A DNA stretch of 64,000 nt from Chloropicon primus. Taxonomy: Eukaryota; Chlorophyta; Chloropicophyceae; Chloropicales; Chloropicaceae. The notes under the pieces were generated by a model, which saw nothing but the letters and a program-made list of their open reading frames with translations, did not search any database and was not told where the DNA came from. Location: NCBI GenBank assembly GCA_023205875.1, contig CP060755.1, positions 62,001 to 126,000 on the forward strand, read 5' to 3'. The translations under genes and the position numbers were made by a program. Shown one piece after another: positions 49,417 to 58,627 of the stretch (the first letter of the stretch is position 1; each line of letters opens with the position of its first letter).

Positions 49417-50337
49417 ATGTTGACGAGAACGTGGAGGGCGAGGACGTCGATCGTAGGGAGGGGAGCGACAACGACGACGACGGCGAGGACGGTGACGTCG
49501 TCTTGTGCGGGCTTGGGTTTGGGAAGGAGGGCGAACTTGGGTCAGGCCAGGCCAACGGGAAACGGACGGACGAGGACGTTCGGCAGCAGCAAGAGAGCGG
49601 AGGCGGCGAGAAACCAGACAGCCATGTCCGCGCAGCTCTCCCAGGACGAGCTGAAGAAGCAGGCGGCGTGGAAGGCCGTGGAGTACGTCAAGAGCGGCAT
49701 GAAGGTGGGGCTCGGGACGGGATCCACCGCGGCCTTTGCCGTGGAGAGGATCGGCGAGCTTCTTGCCAACGGGACTTTGAAGGACATTATCTGCGTCCCG
49801 ACCTCCACGAGGACCCAGGAGCAGGCCACGAGCTTGAGCATCCCCCTGGCCACCCTCGATGAGGTCCCCAAGCTCGACGTCGCCATCGACGGCGCGGACG
49901 AGGTCGATCCTGCCCTGAACGTGGTCAAGGGCCGAGGCGGTGCCCTCCTTCGCGAGAAGATGGTGGAGATGGCCTCCGACACCTTCGTGTGCATCGTGGA
50001 CGAGACCAAGCTGGTGGACGGCCTCGGCGGAAGCAAGCTCGCCATGCCGGTGGAGATCGTGCAGTTCTGCTGGAAGTACAACCTCGAGAGGCTGAAGAAC
50101 TTGCCCGAGGTGGCGGGCTGCGAGGCCAAGCTGAGAATGGAGGGCGACTCCCCGTACGTCACGGACAACTCGAACTATATCGTCGACCTCTACTTCGATA
50201 ACCCTATCAAGGACTCGTACGCGGCGGCCAAGGCCATCTCGGACCTCGAGGGGGTCGTCGACCACGGACTCTTCTTGGACATGGTCACCACCTGCATCAT
50301 CGCTGGGTCCGACGGCGTCGTCGTGAAGGAGAAGTGA
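49417..50337 (+). CDS. RPI: Ribose-5-phosphate isomerase A, probably plastid
   Basis: A 306-aa intronless protein; ATG at 49417. The enzyme interconverts ribose-5-phosphate and ribulose-5-phosphate in the Calvin and pentose phosphate cycles. The first 70 residues are Thr/Arg/Ser-rich without acidic residues until the mature start, fitting a plastid transit peptide. The isomerase motifs are intact: MKVGLGTGSTAAF, CVPTSTRT, DVAIDGADEVDP, VKGRGGALLREKMVE, FVCIVDETK, and the C-terminal GVVDHGLFLDM. The family's catalytic Asp, Glu and Lys sit in the DGADEVD and KGRGGALLREK blocks. Confidence 0.96.
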   Translation: MLTRTWRARTSIVGRGATTTTTARTVTSSCAGLGLGRRANLGQARPTGNGRTRTFGSSKRAEAARNQTAMSAQLSQDELKKQAAWKAVEYVKSGMKVGLGTGSTAAFAVERIGELLANGTLKDIICVPTSTRTQEQATSLSIPLATLDEVPKLDVAIDGADEVDPALNVVKGRGGALLREKMVEMASDTFVCIVDETKLVDGLGGSKLAMPVEIVQFCWKYNLERLKNLPEVAGCEAKLRMEGDSPYVTDNSNYIVDLYFDNPIKDSYAAAKAISDLEGVVDHGLFLDMVTTCIIAGSDGVVVKEK

Positions 50338-50434
50338 GGAGAGAGAGCTAATAAAGGAGGGAAGAGTTGTATCTCGTTGATAGGTTTCAGCTTTCGTTAC
50401 ACTTGACTTGCTGGGTTGGGTTGGACCGACTCGG

Positions 50435-51060
50435 TCACTCGTCGCCTCCAAAAGTGGGGCCGTTCACCTTTCTCGCGTCGTTCATATTCGACTTGAAGCT
50501 CTCTCCGCTTATGTTACAGTCCAAGTCATACAAGGGGAGGCCCGAGTTCTTCAGGGTTCGCTTGCACGACCCAATCTTTGTTCTGTCAATCTGCTCGGAC
50601 TTCTCGTTGTACTTTTCGTAGAAAAAAGACCCGTCCGCGGTGACCACGTACCCGTCCAGGGAGTCTGCGTTTGGCGTGGCCATGGGGTCCAGGGTCTCGT
50701 ACCCGATGTTTCCCTCGCCGTCCACAACGAAGCGCCTGCCCTGCTCATCGACGCCCTCGTAGAAGTTTCCCAAGTCACCCCGCTGAATCGCGGTCCACGC
50801 TTCCTCCTCTGCAGTAGGGGAATCAGGAACCAAAACCAAAAGAAGCGAGCGAGCACGCAAGAGTCAGTCGTCTCTCTGTCTCCCGAACCTCCTCGCCCGA
50901 GGCAACCGGAGGAAGGAGAGCCACCAAGGCCAGCGCACTCACCGAGGTCGTACTCCTCTTCCCCGAATATCCAGTTCAGAAGAAGGGCTCCACCTCCCAC
51001 AATCCCTGCACCAAGAAGGAGCCTCCTGTTCCCGTTCGGTCCGCGTCCACCCCCCGGCAT
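50435..51060 (-). CDS. Small N-terminally anchored hypothetical protein
   Basis: Two exons: 50943-51060 and 50435-50808, with a 134-bp intron (GTGAGT to CAG). The product is 163 aa. I do not recognise a family. The start MPGGGRGPNGNRRLLLGAG leads into one hydrophobic helix (LLLGAGIVGGGALLLNWIF, about 14-32). An acidic, Gly/Asp-rich soluble part with FYEGVDEQGRRFVVDGEGNIGYETLDP follows. Two cysteines (SCKRT, LDCNIS) could form a disulfide. A mitochondrial or plastid membrane location is plausible from the Arg/Gly start, but is not shown. It converges on RpiA; the stops are only about 100 bp apart. Confidence 0.65.
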
Positions 51061-51681
51061 CTGGGCCCACCCAACGAGTGTCGGACAAGAAACGCAAGAG
51101 TTGGAAGAAAGAATTCGTCGTTCTCTCCCCGTCAGTTCAGCCACCCCACACCTCGAAAACAAACAAACGCGAAACGCAATCCACCCCAAGCCACGTGGCA
51201 CCTCTGTCCCGACCCCGAGGCATCGAAGCACAACCACCTTACCTTCCACCTCCTCCCTTGGCTGTACGCGAGCGGCGTCTGCCTCTGCTGCCCCCCTCTT
51301 GCCGCCTCCGTCCTCACCCTCTCCCCCCTTCCCCTCCTCGTCAAGCGCACCCTCATCCTCATCCTCTCCTCCGCTGCCGTCAGGCGCACTTTTTTGAAGC
51401 CAAGCCGTTGAACCGAATATCGTATAAGTCCAAGGCCAAAGGCGAAGGCGAAGGCGAAGGCGAAGGCGGTCGCTGGGTTGGACCAGGAGGAGGCCGCTCC
51501 AAGAGACTGAACGGAACTGGCTGGAGGAAAATGAAGCCAGGACTGGAGGACAAAAGACCAGCCAAGTGTTGAACCAAGGAAGGTTTGGTTTGGTTTGGTT
51601 TGGTTTGGTCTAGAACTTGAAGGGGTCTGGTCTGGTCTGGTGGACAGTTAACTGGACAGGACAGAGAGGGTGCTCGGCAGA
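51061..51681. promoter_or_regulatory. Divergent promoter with GAAGGC, GGTTT and GGTCT arrays
   Basis: This 621-bp region contains GGCGAA hexamers (about 51441-51468), GGTTT pentamers (about 51583-51608) and GGTCT pentamers (about 51626-51641) just before the plus-strand start. No gene is seen. Confidence 0.45.
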
Positions 51682-53433
51682 ATGGTGAGCAAGGAGTACT
51701 CGCCCTTGAGCACGCCCCGGTCGAGGTCCGTCATGGCACTTCTGGAGAAGTCGAAGCACGGCAAGCACCGGAACGGGCAGAGGAAGGTGAACGCCATCGT
51801 GGAGGAGAACAACGCTCTAATAAGAGGCATCCTGGGCCTGGAGGACCGAGACTCGGGAGACGAGGGGGGGGAGGCCACGCCGACTCCCTCTCGGGGGGCT
51901 GGGGTGGACGAGGTGGAGCTCCTGGGGGAAATAAAGCGCCTCGAGGAGAAGCTGAAGGAGCAGACTGCGGAGAACATTGGGTTGGAGAAGAAGGTGTCCA
52001 AGATTTCTCAGGACGCGACCTACTTCAGAGCCCAGAGCGACAAGCTGCTGTCCTACCTGAGCGAAGACGAGCTCCGGGTGCTTCGGAAGCACCTGTTCGA
52101 GGTGGAGGTCGACCGCCTCGGGGCGGAGGCTGAGACCCTAAACAGCAAGAACAAAGAGCTGTGCACCAAACTGGAGGGCTTCGAGAGAGACTTGGAGTTC
52201 TTCATCGAGCCCCGGGACAAGAGGCAGAGCAGGGAGAAGTGGATCAGGAACATAACCAAAGCCGCGGAGATCGACTACGAGAGGGCCGTGGGGTCCTCCG
52301 GGGCGAGCACCTCGGAGAAAGGCCGCGGGCTCGGCGGGCACGGGACCAAGGGCAGGGGAGCGGAGAGCGGCTGCAACTTCTTGCTGACGCCCGAGAAGGC
52401 TGCCAGGGAGCTGATGAGGCTAAGGAAGGCCCTGGACGACATGGGGAAGAAAGTTTTGGTCGTGGAGAATGCCAGGGACTCGGCTTACCTGGAGGTCGAT
52501 TACATCGACGTCAAGATCAAGAAAGTGAATGACCAGGCGAACCTCGCTCAGGAGAAGTTGGAGAGCATCAAGACGTTCCAGAGAAAGATGGAGGAGCTCA
52601 CGTTGGTCGAGCACCAGGACAACATCTTGACGAACAAGAGAGTGTCTTTCGCAGAGTTTTACAAGGACAAAGTGAAAGACTATCGTGACGAATTCTCTTC
52701 GAAAATAGACACAGCGGTTAAGGAAGCCAAGAGCTTTCTGTCTCCTCTTCTCTTTGAGCCTCCCCAGTCGAGGGAGGACCCCCTGGGGGACAAGGAGGAG
52801 CACGGCGATGGAGCCGCAGCAGAGGGCGAAGAGGAAACGGAACCCCCCTCGACAGAAGCCCTTGGTGCCAACTCACAGAAGGCCGAGGACGTGATCCCTT
52901 CGCCCGCTCCCGAGACACCAAATCCTCTGAAGAGACTGGAGACTGGGGTGGAGTCCGGGGCTGAGGCCGTCGAGGAGGAGGTGGTGTACAGCAACAATCC
53001 GAAGGAGGGGGGCGCGGGGGAAGGTGAACGTGACCCAGAGGCAAAAACGCCCTTGGCCTCCACCACCAGTAAACTTGGGGCACCCGCTCCGGACTCCACA
53101 AACACAAAGCTCGTGTTCGAGTCCGCCACGAAGTACAGCGAAATGGGGACGCAAACGCCGGAGGCGCAGTTGCCGGCCTCCAAGCTGGACTTCACCCCCA
53201 AGAACTCCTCAGACGAGGACGAGGTGGCTCGGGCCAGGCTCGGGCCCAGGAAGCAGACCGAGGCCGAGCGAATTGAGGAGAGACTTTTTGAGATCCGGAA
53301 GAGGAAGGCTCTTGCATACCGAGACTTGAGCACGGGCACCCTGAGAGCTCTCGCGGAGGAAGCCTTGGAAGAGAAAAAGCTGCTGAAGCGCCTTAAAAAA
53401 ATCAAAAGGAAGAGCAGGAGACGAAACCCCTGA
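51682..53433 (+). CDS. Coiled-coil protein, function unknown (583 aa)
   Basis: An intronless frame with ATG at 51682. I do not recognise it. Two long coiled-coil stretches are visible: about residues 75-185 (ELLGEIKRLEEKLKEQTAENIGLEK, shown as consecutive heptads across the region, then YLSEDELRVLRKHLFEVEVDRL) and about 240-330 (KAARELMRLRKALDDMGKKV, IKKVNDQANLAQEKLESIK). A Glu/Pro/Ser-rich disordered part follows. The end is basic and helical (RIEERLFEIRKRKALAYRDL, KLLKRLKKIKRKSRRRNP). A cytoskeletal or scaffold role would be a guess. Confidence 0.65.
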   Translation: MVSKEYSPLSTPRSRSVMALLEKSKHGKHRNGQRKVNAIVEENNALIRGILGLEDRDSGDEGGEATPTPSRGAGVDEVELLGEIKRLEEKLKEQTAENIGLEKKVSKISQDATYFRAQSDKLLSYLSEDELRVLRKHLFEVEVDRLGAEAETLNSKNKELCTKLEGFERDLEFFIEPRDKRQSREKWIRNITKAAEIDYERAVGSSGASTSEKGRGLGGHGTKGRGAESGCNFLLTPEKAARELMRLRKALDDMGKKVLVVENARDSAYLEVDYIDVKIKKVNDQANLAQEKLESIKTFQRKMEELTLVEHQDNILTNKRVSFAEFYKDKVKDYRDEFSSKIDTAVKEAKSFLSPLLFEPPQSREDPLGDKEEHGDGAAAEGEEETEPPSTEALGANSQKAEDVIPSPAPETPNPLKRLETGVESGAEAVEEEVVYSNNPKEGGAGEGERDPEAKTPLASTTSKLGAPAPDSTNTKLVFESATKYSEMGTQTPEAQLPASKLDFTPKNSSDEDEVARARLGPRKQTEAERIEERLFEIRKRKALAYRDLSTGTLRALAEEALEEKKLLKRLKKIKRKSRRRNP

Positions 53434-53521
53434 TTAGCACTGCTTTGGGAGTATGTTATAATACACTAGGTTACACCAGTGTCCGCGTGACAGACCACCA
53501 AGGTTCCCCCCCCCAAGGAGT

Positions 53522-54047
53522 TTACTTCATGAAGACCTTGCCCCCTATCATCTTGTACGCAGGAGCTCCTCGTATCATCGTCTCCCTGGCAAACTGTGCC
53601 GAACACCCAGGGCAGATGCAAGGCTGCTCCGTGAAATCCATCGTTATCCGCTCCACGAAACACTTCACGAGCGCACCTTTCCCCCCCTTTCGATACTTGT
53701 AGAGCTTGGTGTTGCCCAGCGTGCGAAGCAGAGCAAAGGTCAGTCGTCAGTCATGTGTGGGCAGACGGTAGAAGCACGCCTGTCACGCCAACCCGTGCAC
53801 GCTCCCTCACCATCGTGCCGCAGTTCTTGCAGTATACGTCCACAGAACGCCCCGGGAGCTTCTTCCTGGGCTTGGCGAAGCACCTCACATCAGGATATCC
53901 TGTTGCCTCCTGTTGCCGTTGTGGAAACAGAGGAACTTGCCTCAGAAGTGAAGGCGAAGACTCCCCCACCGATCTTGCCACGAATCGGTGGAACGCCCCG
54001 TAACCTCCACCGTGGTGTTTTCCTCCCCTCCACACCAAACCTCTCAT
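53522..54047 (-). CDS. Small zinc-ribbon protein with a transit-like N-terminus
   Basis: Two exons: 53811-54047 and 53522-53704, with a 106-bp intron whose acceptor is CAAG rather than the usual CAG. The product is 139 aa. The mature part reads VDVYCKNCGTM joined to LYKYRKGGKGALVKC, then ICPGCSAQFAR, IRGAPAYKMIGGKVF. It has two CxxC pairs, so it is a probable zinc ribbon. The first 60 residues are basic and Gly/Arg-rich, consistent with organelle import. I do not know a name for the family; similar small KYRKGG-containing proteins occur in algae as far as I recall. The start is the first Met of the exon. Confidence 0.68.
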
Positions 54048-54464
54048 CCCTCTCTGCCTTCTCCTCAGGGCGAGGACGAGGGCAAGGGCGCCGTGCTCCT
54101 GTTCAAAACAAAACCAACAGCTGGCGCCACACCAGCCGAAGGGTAGCGCTAGAGGTGAGTGCGTGCGCGAAAGGAAGACAGACACACAGAGAGAGAGAGA
54201 GAGATGCACGGGAACTTTCCCGAGCTCGGCAAGGTGAAACGAGCGGGGGGGAGGCAAGAGCGACTTTGCCTCCGTGCTACAGAAAACTACTTCTCGTTTT
54301 ATTAGGCTCGGCCTCTGTCCACGAGTGGAGGCAGAGCAAAGGCACGAGAAACATATGCGAGCGACGGATGGACGTGCTGGACCAACCCAGTCGTACGATG
54401 CCCTGACGCGCACCACTTTGCCTCGTCACGCCCAGGTCGGCTTTGCCAAAGGGAGGGAGCTTGG
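54048..54464. promoter_or_regulatory. Divergent promoter region
   Basis: These 417 bp separate the starts of the zinc-ribbon gene and the 91-aa protein gene. A short GA tract lies near 54190 and GTGGAGGCAGAG near 54325. No gene is seen; an upstream exon of either neighbour cannot be excluded. Confidence 0.35.
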
Positions 54465-54840
54465 ATGTCTTACTTTGTGCCTTCCGTGGAGGCCCCTCTG
54501 CCTCGTGGGATCGGGAAGCCATCGACTGAGCAGCTGTCCCGCCTGATTCGGGCGGAGAGGGAGCTCGAGAACCGAAAGGCGGACGTGCAGAGGCTCAAAG
54601 GAAGGACAAAGGATGGTCAGGGGCAGAACAACAGAGGGCCTCTCCCACCCCTGGGTCTCAGGACGTATCCGAACAGGCAAGGCGTGACCGTGCAGTCCGA
54701 AGAAGACGGTAAGTTGTGGGATCACACACAAGGCTCTCTTCCCTTGGGAACTCCTCGCCTTTCTGACGCCCCCCTCCTCTCTCCCTTTGCTCTCTGGTGT
54801 CTGGTCAGAAATGGACTTGGGAACGGAGCTGGAGCAGTGA
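54465..54840 (+). CDS. Small hypothetical protein, 91 aa
   Basis: Two exons: 54465-54708 and 54809-54840, with a 100-bp intron (GTAAGT to CAG). The second exon adds only EMDLGTELEQ before the stop. Without splicing the reading frame would run to 54950 through unlikely sequence. The protein has an amphipathic helix (STEQLSRLIRAERELENRKADV, about 20-41), a basic Gln/Asn-rich part and a LGLRTYPN motif. I do not recognise a family. The clean splice sites and the close acidic end support it being a real gene. Confidence 0.6.
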
Positions 54841-54920
54841 TTGTGGCCGGCCGAGAACGTCTCGAGTTTTGTGTATTTGTTATTGGTACAGAAAGTTGTG
54901 TCTTGTTTAATAATATTTTT

Positions 54921-57788
54921 TTAGAGTCCTTGGAACTTGGCTATCAGTGACTTCACCCCATTGTTGCTCCTCGCCGGGTCACTCGATCCACTTGCCGGGC
55001 TTTTGGTCTTGGTGCCCGCCCACTTTGCGCTGAGGTGCTTCATGATTGCTGCATGATCGCACTCCTGGCCGAGCTCCTTCTTCGCGTTGTTGTAATTCTC
55101 CTTGACGAAGAGCGAGAACTTGCTGGGACCCCGGGACTTTGCGGGGGTTCCGTCCGCGTTGAACTTCCCCAGAAACCCAAGCCTGCCCGAGCAAATCCCA
55201 CAAGCCTGCTTGTCAACATTTATCGAATTCGAGTGCCGGCCATAGATACGACCACACCAGTCATTTTTGCACTGCCACCTGAACTTGTAATGGATGTCAT
55301 ACGTGTGGCAAGTGCTGACATTCAAGTCAGGGTACACTTCCATCGCTCTGGCAGCCCAGCTCTTGAAGACCTTGCCGTGAGGAGGCTTCGCAATGTGGTT
55401 GATTAACCAGGCTGCGACGTGACAGAGCTCGTGGCAGAAGGTCTGCTTCAGGCGGCTTTCGCAGTCAATCACCTTCGTGGAGAGCTCCACAGAGGCCGTG
55501 TACTCAGCCTCCCCCCCGAGTCCCATCTTCCTCGAATACTTCGTTATGCCGGCTGTGGTAGCCAGGCTTGGGTTCCAAGTCACTTCGAGATCATCAGGAA
55601 GTTGCCTGTCGAATATGCGAGAGTTAAACTCCGAGAAAAGCTTTTTGACCATCCCCTCCTTCTCCCTCTGAAACTTCTTCATCGCCAGATGACTCCTGTC
55701 TGAGGCGCTGCTGGCACCAAGATCACTTCCCTCGAAGACCATGTCCCTCCCCGGACTGACTTCCTCTTCATCATTCTCGCTCGCAAAGATGCTGTCCTCC
55801 GAGTCAGACTCGATCAGAAGCTGGCTTCTCTTTGGCTTCCTTGTGCTCATAGTAAGGCAAGGCTCTCCCGAGCTGCACGACATGTCATCTTCAGACGCGG
55901 CACGTTGATCGCGCTCCGGGGTGAATTCCTCGTAGATATCTTCATCATCCAGAACTCCGACTTCTGTGACCACCCCAGCCTTGGTAGCACTCAGAGGGCT
56001 GCACACTTCCATGTCAGAGTCCGCCTCGGACTGTGAAACACCGTCGACCGGCTTTCCGTCGCAAGAACATTCGCACCTTGCACTTGACACGTCTGGAGTT
56101 TCGTTCTCTTGCGCACACAAGGAACTCGAAGAAAAGTTGGATTCAGCACTCTGAAATTCGTCCGATCCAGCAGAAGTTCTGCAGCTGCCTGGCTCGCTGA
56201 TTGCATTCACAGTGGGAGGAATTTCGACGTGCCCCTTCGGCTTTGCACCGTTCGAATTCCAGTCCCTCGCGTGGGAATCAACAAATGCGGATTCCTCGCC
56301 CCCCTCTCCATCACTCAGGACAACGTCGTGAATTCCCTTCTCAGCCATCTCGCTTGCGGCGTCCTTTGCGTACGAAGGGAGGTCGAATGAGTTTCCTGCG
56401 CTGTGTCGAACCTGGTCATCGCCGTCGTCATCACTTAGGTCCATATCCGAACTGTCGCTGTCCTCCAAAGGAATGAACGTGGAATTCCTCCTCGATCTCA
56501 CAGTCACGTTTCTCAGGAAGTTCCTGTTCTGCACGCCCGCCGGGAGGTCGTCCCCCAAACCACATTTGCCATCGTCCTCCTCGCTTGTTTCGTCACACGC
56601 TTGAGACTCCAGCACCTCCTCCACCTCCTCCACCTGGATGGGAGAAGCGTCTATTCCAAGAGGAGGGTTGGAGTTCTCCGCTTGACCTTCCGTCGGTGCC
56701 TCGATATCGTCAGTTTTCGCTGTGTCTTCACCAGCGTCGTCCATGAGATCCTCGCCTTCCTCTTCGCAGCTTGGTACCTCCGCCTCCAACAATTCTGTTC
56801 CACGCTCTTGATGCTCGGCAGAAACCAACGGTGTGGGTGGCTCTTCTTCAACTTCCTCTCCGCTCGCGGGCTCACTGATCCTTGCCTCAGCAGTGGTTGT
56901 CGCCTCCACCTCACCGTCCTCTGCCACGTCCATATTCGCTGCGCCTGCTTTCAACAGGACGCTCTCCAAGTTCTCAATCGAGGTGCTCAAAATGCTCACG
57001 ATCACATCCTCTGTCAGTTGCTCGGACGCCAACAAATCTTCTGGGAGCGGGGCATACTGGGCTCCAACTTGAATGACGTCAAGAAGCAAGTCGACTGGAT
57101 TCAAACCGCCGTCTCTCATCATGAGCAGTCCCTTTCTGATCGTGGCGAGCCCTTCGTTGGACTCATACGCCTCGCGCAGCTGCTCAAAGCTTGAGCTCCT
57201 GGGCTCTTCCTCCTGGGGTTCGTCCTCCACCGCACCGTCTGCGAGTCCGGGGCTTTCGGGGCTTTCCAGGACCAACGAGCAGTCCTTTGGCTTCCTGGCA
57301 CTGCAGAGCGGAGCGGCTTCCTCCTCCTCACCGCGAGCACTCTCGTCTGCTCCTTCTGGCGTGCGCAGGTCCGCGCCTTGGCGTTCCTCGGGGGCGTCTG
57401 GAGAAGGTTCCCCTTCCTCCGGGCTCTCGAGGAGGCCACCTCCTCGCCTCTTCGTGGTCGAGTACAGCACCTCGGGCGTGCTTCTCGCGGACTGCGGGGC
57501 GTTCGGGCCGAGGGGCGTGAGCACCCTGCTCGGCGGCGTCGCAACCGATTCCTTTCTCCCGGTGCTCTTCCTCTTGCTCTTGAGCGGGGTGAACAAGTTC
57601 TCCTTGTCGAACATAATAAGCTTCTCCCCCTCCCCCCCGATTTCGCTCTCCTCCTCCTCGATGCAGCACTTGTTCACCCCAAGGGTGCTCCTCTCATTCC
57701 CCCGCTCCGCCCTGCTCTTCTTCGCGCTATCAAACACCGTCGATATCACGCTCGACAGGTTCAGCGTAAAGTCCTCCTCGTCCTCCAT
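54921..57788 (-). CDS. GCNA: GCNA-type SprT-like metalloprotease
   Basis: A 955-aa intronless protein; ATG at 57788. GCNA (ACRC) proteins act on DNA-protein crosslinks in germ cells and dividing cells. The N-terminal two thirds is acidic and disordered, with Asp/Ser-rich SUMO-interaction-like stretches (VVLSDGEGG, LLIESDSEDS). The SprT-like domain (about 705-860) has EFNSRIFDRQLPDDLEVTWN, the zinc motif HELCH (about 784-788) and HGKVFKSWA. A zinc-ribbon CHTYDIHYKFRWQCKN, CGICSGRLG follows. An HMG-like tail ends it (SKFSLFVKENYNNAKKEL, IMKHLSAKWAG, about 885-940). All expected modules are present. Confidence 0.95.
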   Translation of the reverse strand: MEDEEDFTLNLSSVISTVFDSAKKSRAERGNERSTLGVNKCCIEEEESEIGGEGEKLIMFDKENLFTPLKSKRKSTGRKESVATPPSRVLTPLGPNAPQSARSTPEVLYSTTKRRGGGLLESPEEGEPSPDAPEERQGADLRTPEGADESARGEEEEAAPLCSARKPKDCSLVLESPESPGLADGAVEDEPQEEEPRSSSFEQLREAYESNEGLATIRKGLLMMRDGGLNPVDLLLDVIQVGAQYAPLPEDLLASEQLTEDVIVSILSTSIENLESVLLKAGAANMDVAEDGEVEATTTAEARISEPASGEEVEEEPPTPLVSAEHQERGTELLEAEVPSCEEEGEDLMDDAGEDTAKTDDIEAPTEGQAENSNPPLGIDASPIQVEEVEEVLESQACDETSEEDDGKCGLGDDLPAGVQNRNFLRNVTVRSRRNSTFIPLEDSDSSDMDLSDDDGDDQVRHSAGNSFDLPSYAKDAASEMAEKGIHDVVLSDGEGGEESAFVDSHARDWNSNGAKPKGHVEIPPTVNAISEPGSCRTSAGSDEFQSAESNFSSSSLCAQENETPDVSSARCECSCDGKPVDGVSQSEADSDMEVCSPLSATKAGVVTEVGVLDDEDIYEEFTPERDQRAASEDDMSCSSGEPCLTMSTRKPKRSQLLIESDSEDSIFASENDEEEVSPGRDMVFEGSDLGASSASDRSHLAMKKFQREKEGMVKKLFSEFNSRIFDRQLPDDLEVTWNPSLATTAGITKYSRKMGLGGEAEYTASVELSTKVIDCESRLKQTFCHELCHVAAWLINHIAKPPHGKVFKSWAARAMEVYPDLNVSTCHTYDIHYKFRWQCKNDWCGRIYGRHSNSINVDKQACGICSGRLGFLGKFNADGTPAKSRGPSKFSLFVKENYNNAKKELGQECDHAAIMKHLSAKWAGTKTKSPASGSSDPARSNNGVKSLIAKFQGL

Positions 57789-58247
57789 CCTTATCTTTCC
57801 CCCTCCCCTTTCCACACTCCCCTTTCCAAACCCTCACGCCTTCTCCGCTGCCGTGTTTCCCAGATACACAACAAAAGTCACAACCCGCGACCCAACATGC
57901 ACCATCCCCTCCTCGTCCTCGTCCTCGTCGTCGCCCTCGTCGTCGCCCTCGTCGTCGTTCCTCTCCTTCCTCTCCACCTGTCAACGGGAAGTTCGAATCC
58001 ATTGTTCGAATTTGAAGTACAAGCCGAAGACGAGACGAGACAGAAGAGAGGGGGGCTTCGTCTTCGTCTTCGGCTTCGGCTTCGGCGTGTTCGTGTTGGT
58101 GTGTGGACGCGGGAGCTTGGCGTGGACTGCGTCTTGGTCTTGGGGGAGGGAGGACCGTGGTTCGCGTAGGGGCGGGTGGTTTGAGCCGGGATGGAGAGGG
58201 GAAGGAGGGAGAGGGAGAGGGAGAGGGAGGAGAGGAGACTCCACCGC
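57789..58247. promoter_or_regulatory. Divergent promoter between GCNA and CSN9
   Basis: About 460 bp. It contains a CGT/CCT triplet tract (about 57905-57960), GGCTTCGGCTTCGGC near 58066, and a GGGAGA purine tract (58204-58236) just before the CSN9 start. An upstream in-frame ATG lies at 58191. Confidence 0.4.
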
Positions 58248-58627
58248 ATGGCGTTTGGAAGGGGGTCGGCCTTGAAGGGAAAGGGGATGGCAATGGGGAT
58301 GGGGATGAGAGTCTTTCACGGAGATGTAGACCTCGACGCGGACTTCATGGAGACCTCGCCTTCGGCTTCCATGGCAGACGCGGACTTTTTCAATGGTAAG
58401 TGAGGTGTGATCTCACCAGAAACGAAAGGAAACGCGGGTTGCCGTGCTTGGCGTGCGGGCGAACTCGGTCCAAGTTCGAGGGGGCTTCGGATCTTGAGGG
58501 CGTGATCGGCGACGAAAGATCCTGACTGCTCGCTCTGGCGCGTTTGAACGTTGGTTGCGCTCCCCCCCTCCTCCTTTCAGACTTCGAGGATGACTTTGAC
58601 GACACGGACCTGAAAGGAGTGCCCTAG
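58248..58627 (+). CDS. CSN9: COP9 signalosome subunit 9 (CSN9/CSNAP)
   Basis: Two exons: 58248-58395 and 58581-58627, with a 185-bp intron (GTAAGT to TCAG). The product is 64 aa from the ATG at 58248; an in-frame ATG at 58191 would add 19 Arg/Glu-rich residues. CSN9 is the smallest COP9 signalosome subunit, and this complex removes NEDD8 from cullins. The evidence is the C-terminus: ADADFFNDFEDDFDDTDLK closely matches the animal COPS9 tail ADFFNDFEDLFDDDDIQ, as I recall it. The Met/Gly-rich N-terminus differs. Recognition rests on this one conserved tail, so it is moderately sure. Confidence 0.78.

Noticed and set aside
821-50337. Transaldolase-like and RpiA as a pentose phosphate cluster
   Set aside because: The genes are about 47 kb apart with many unrelated genes between; no linkage is implied.
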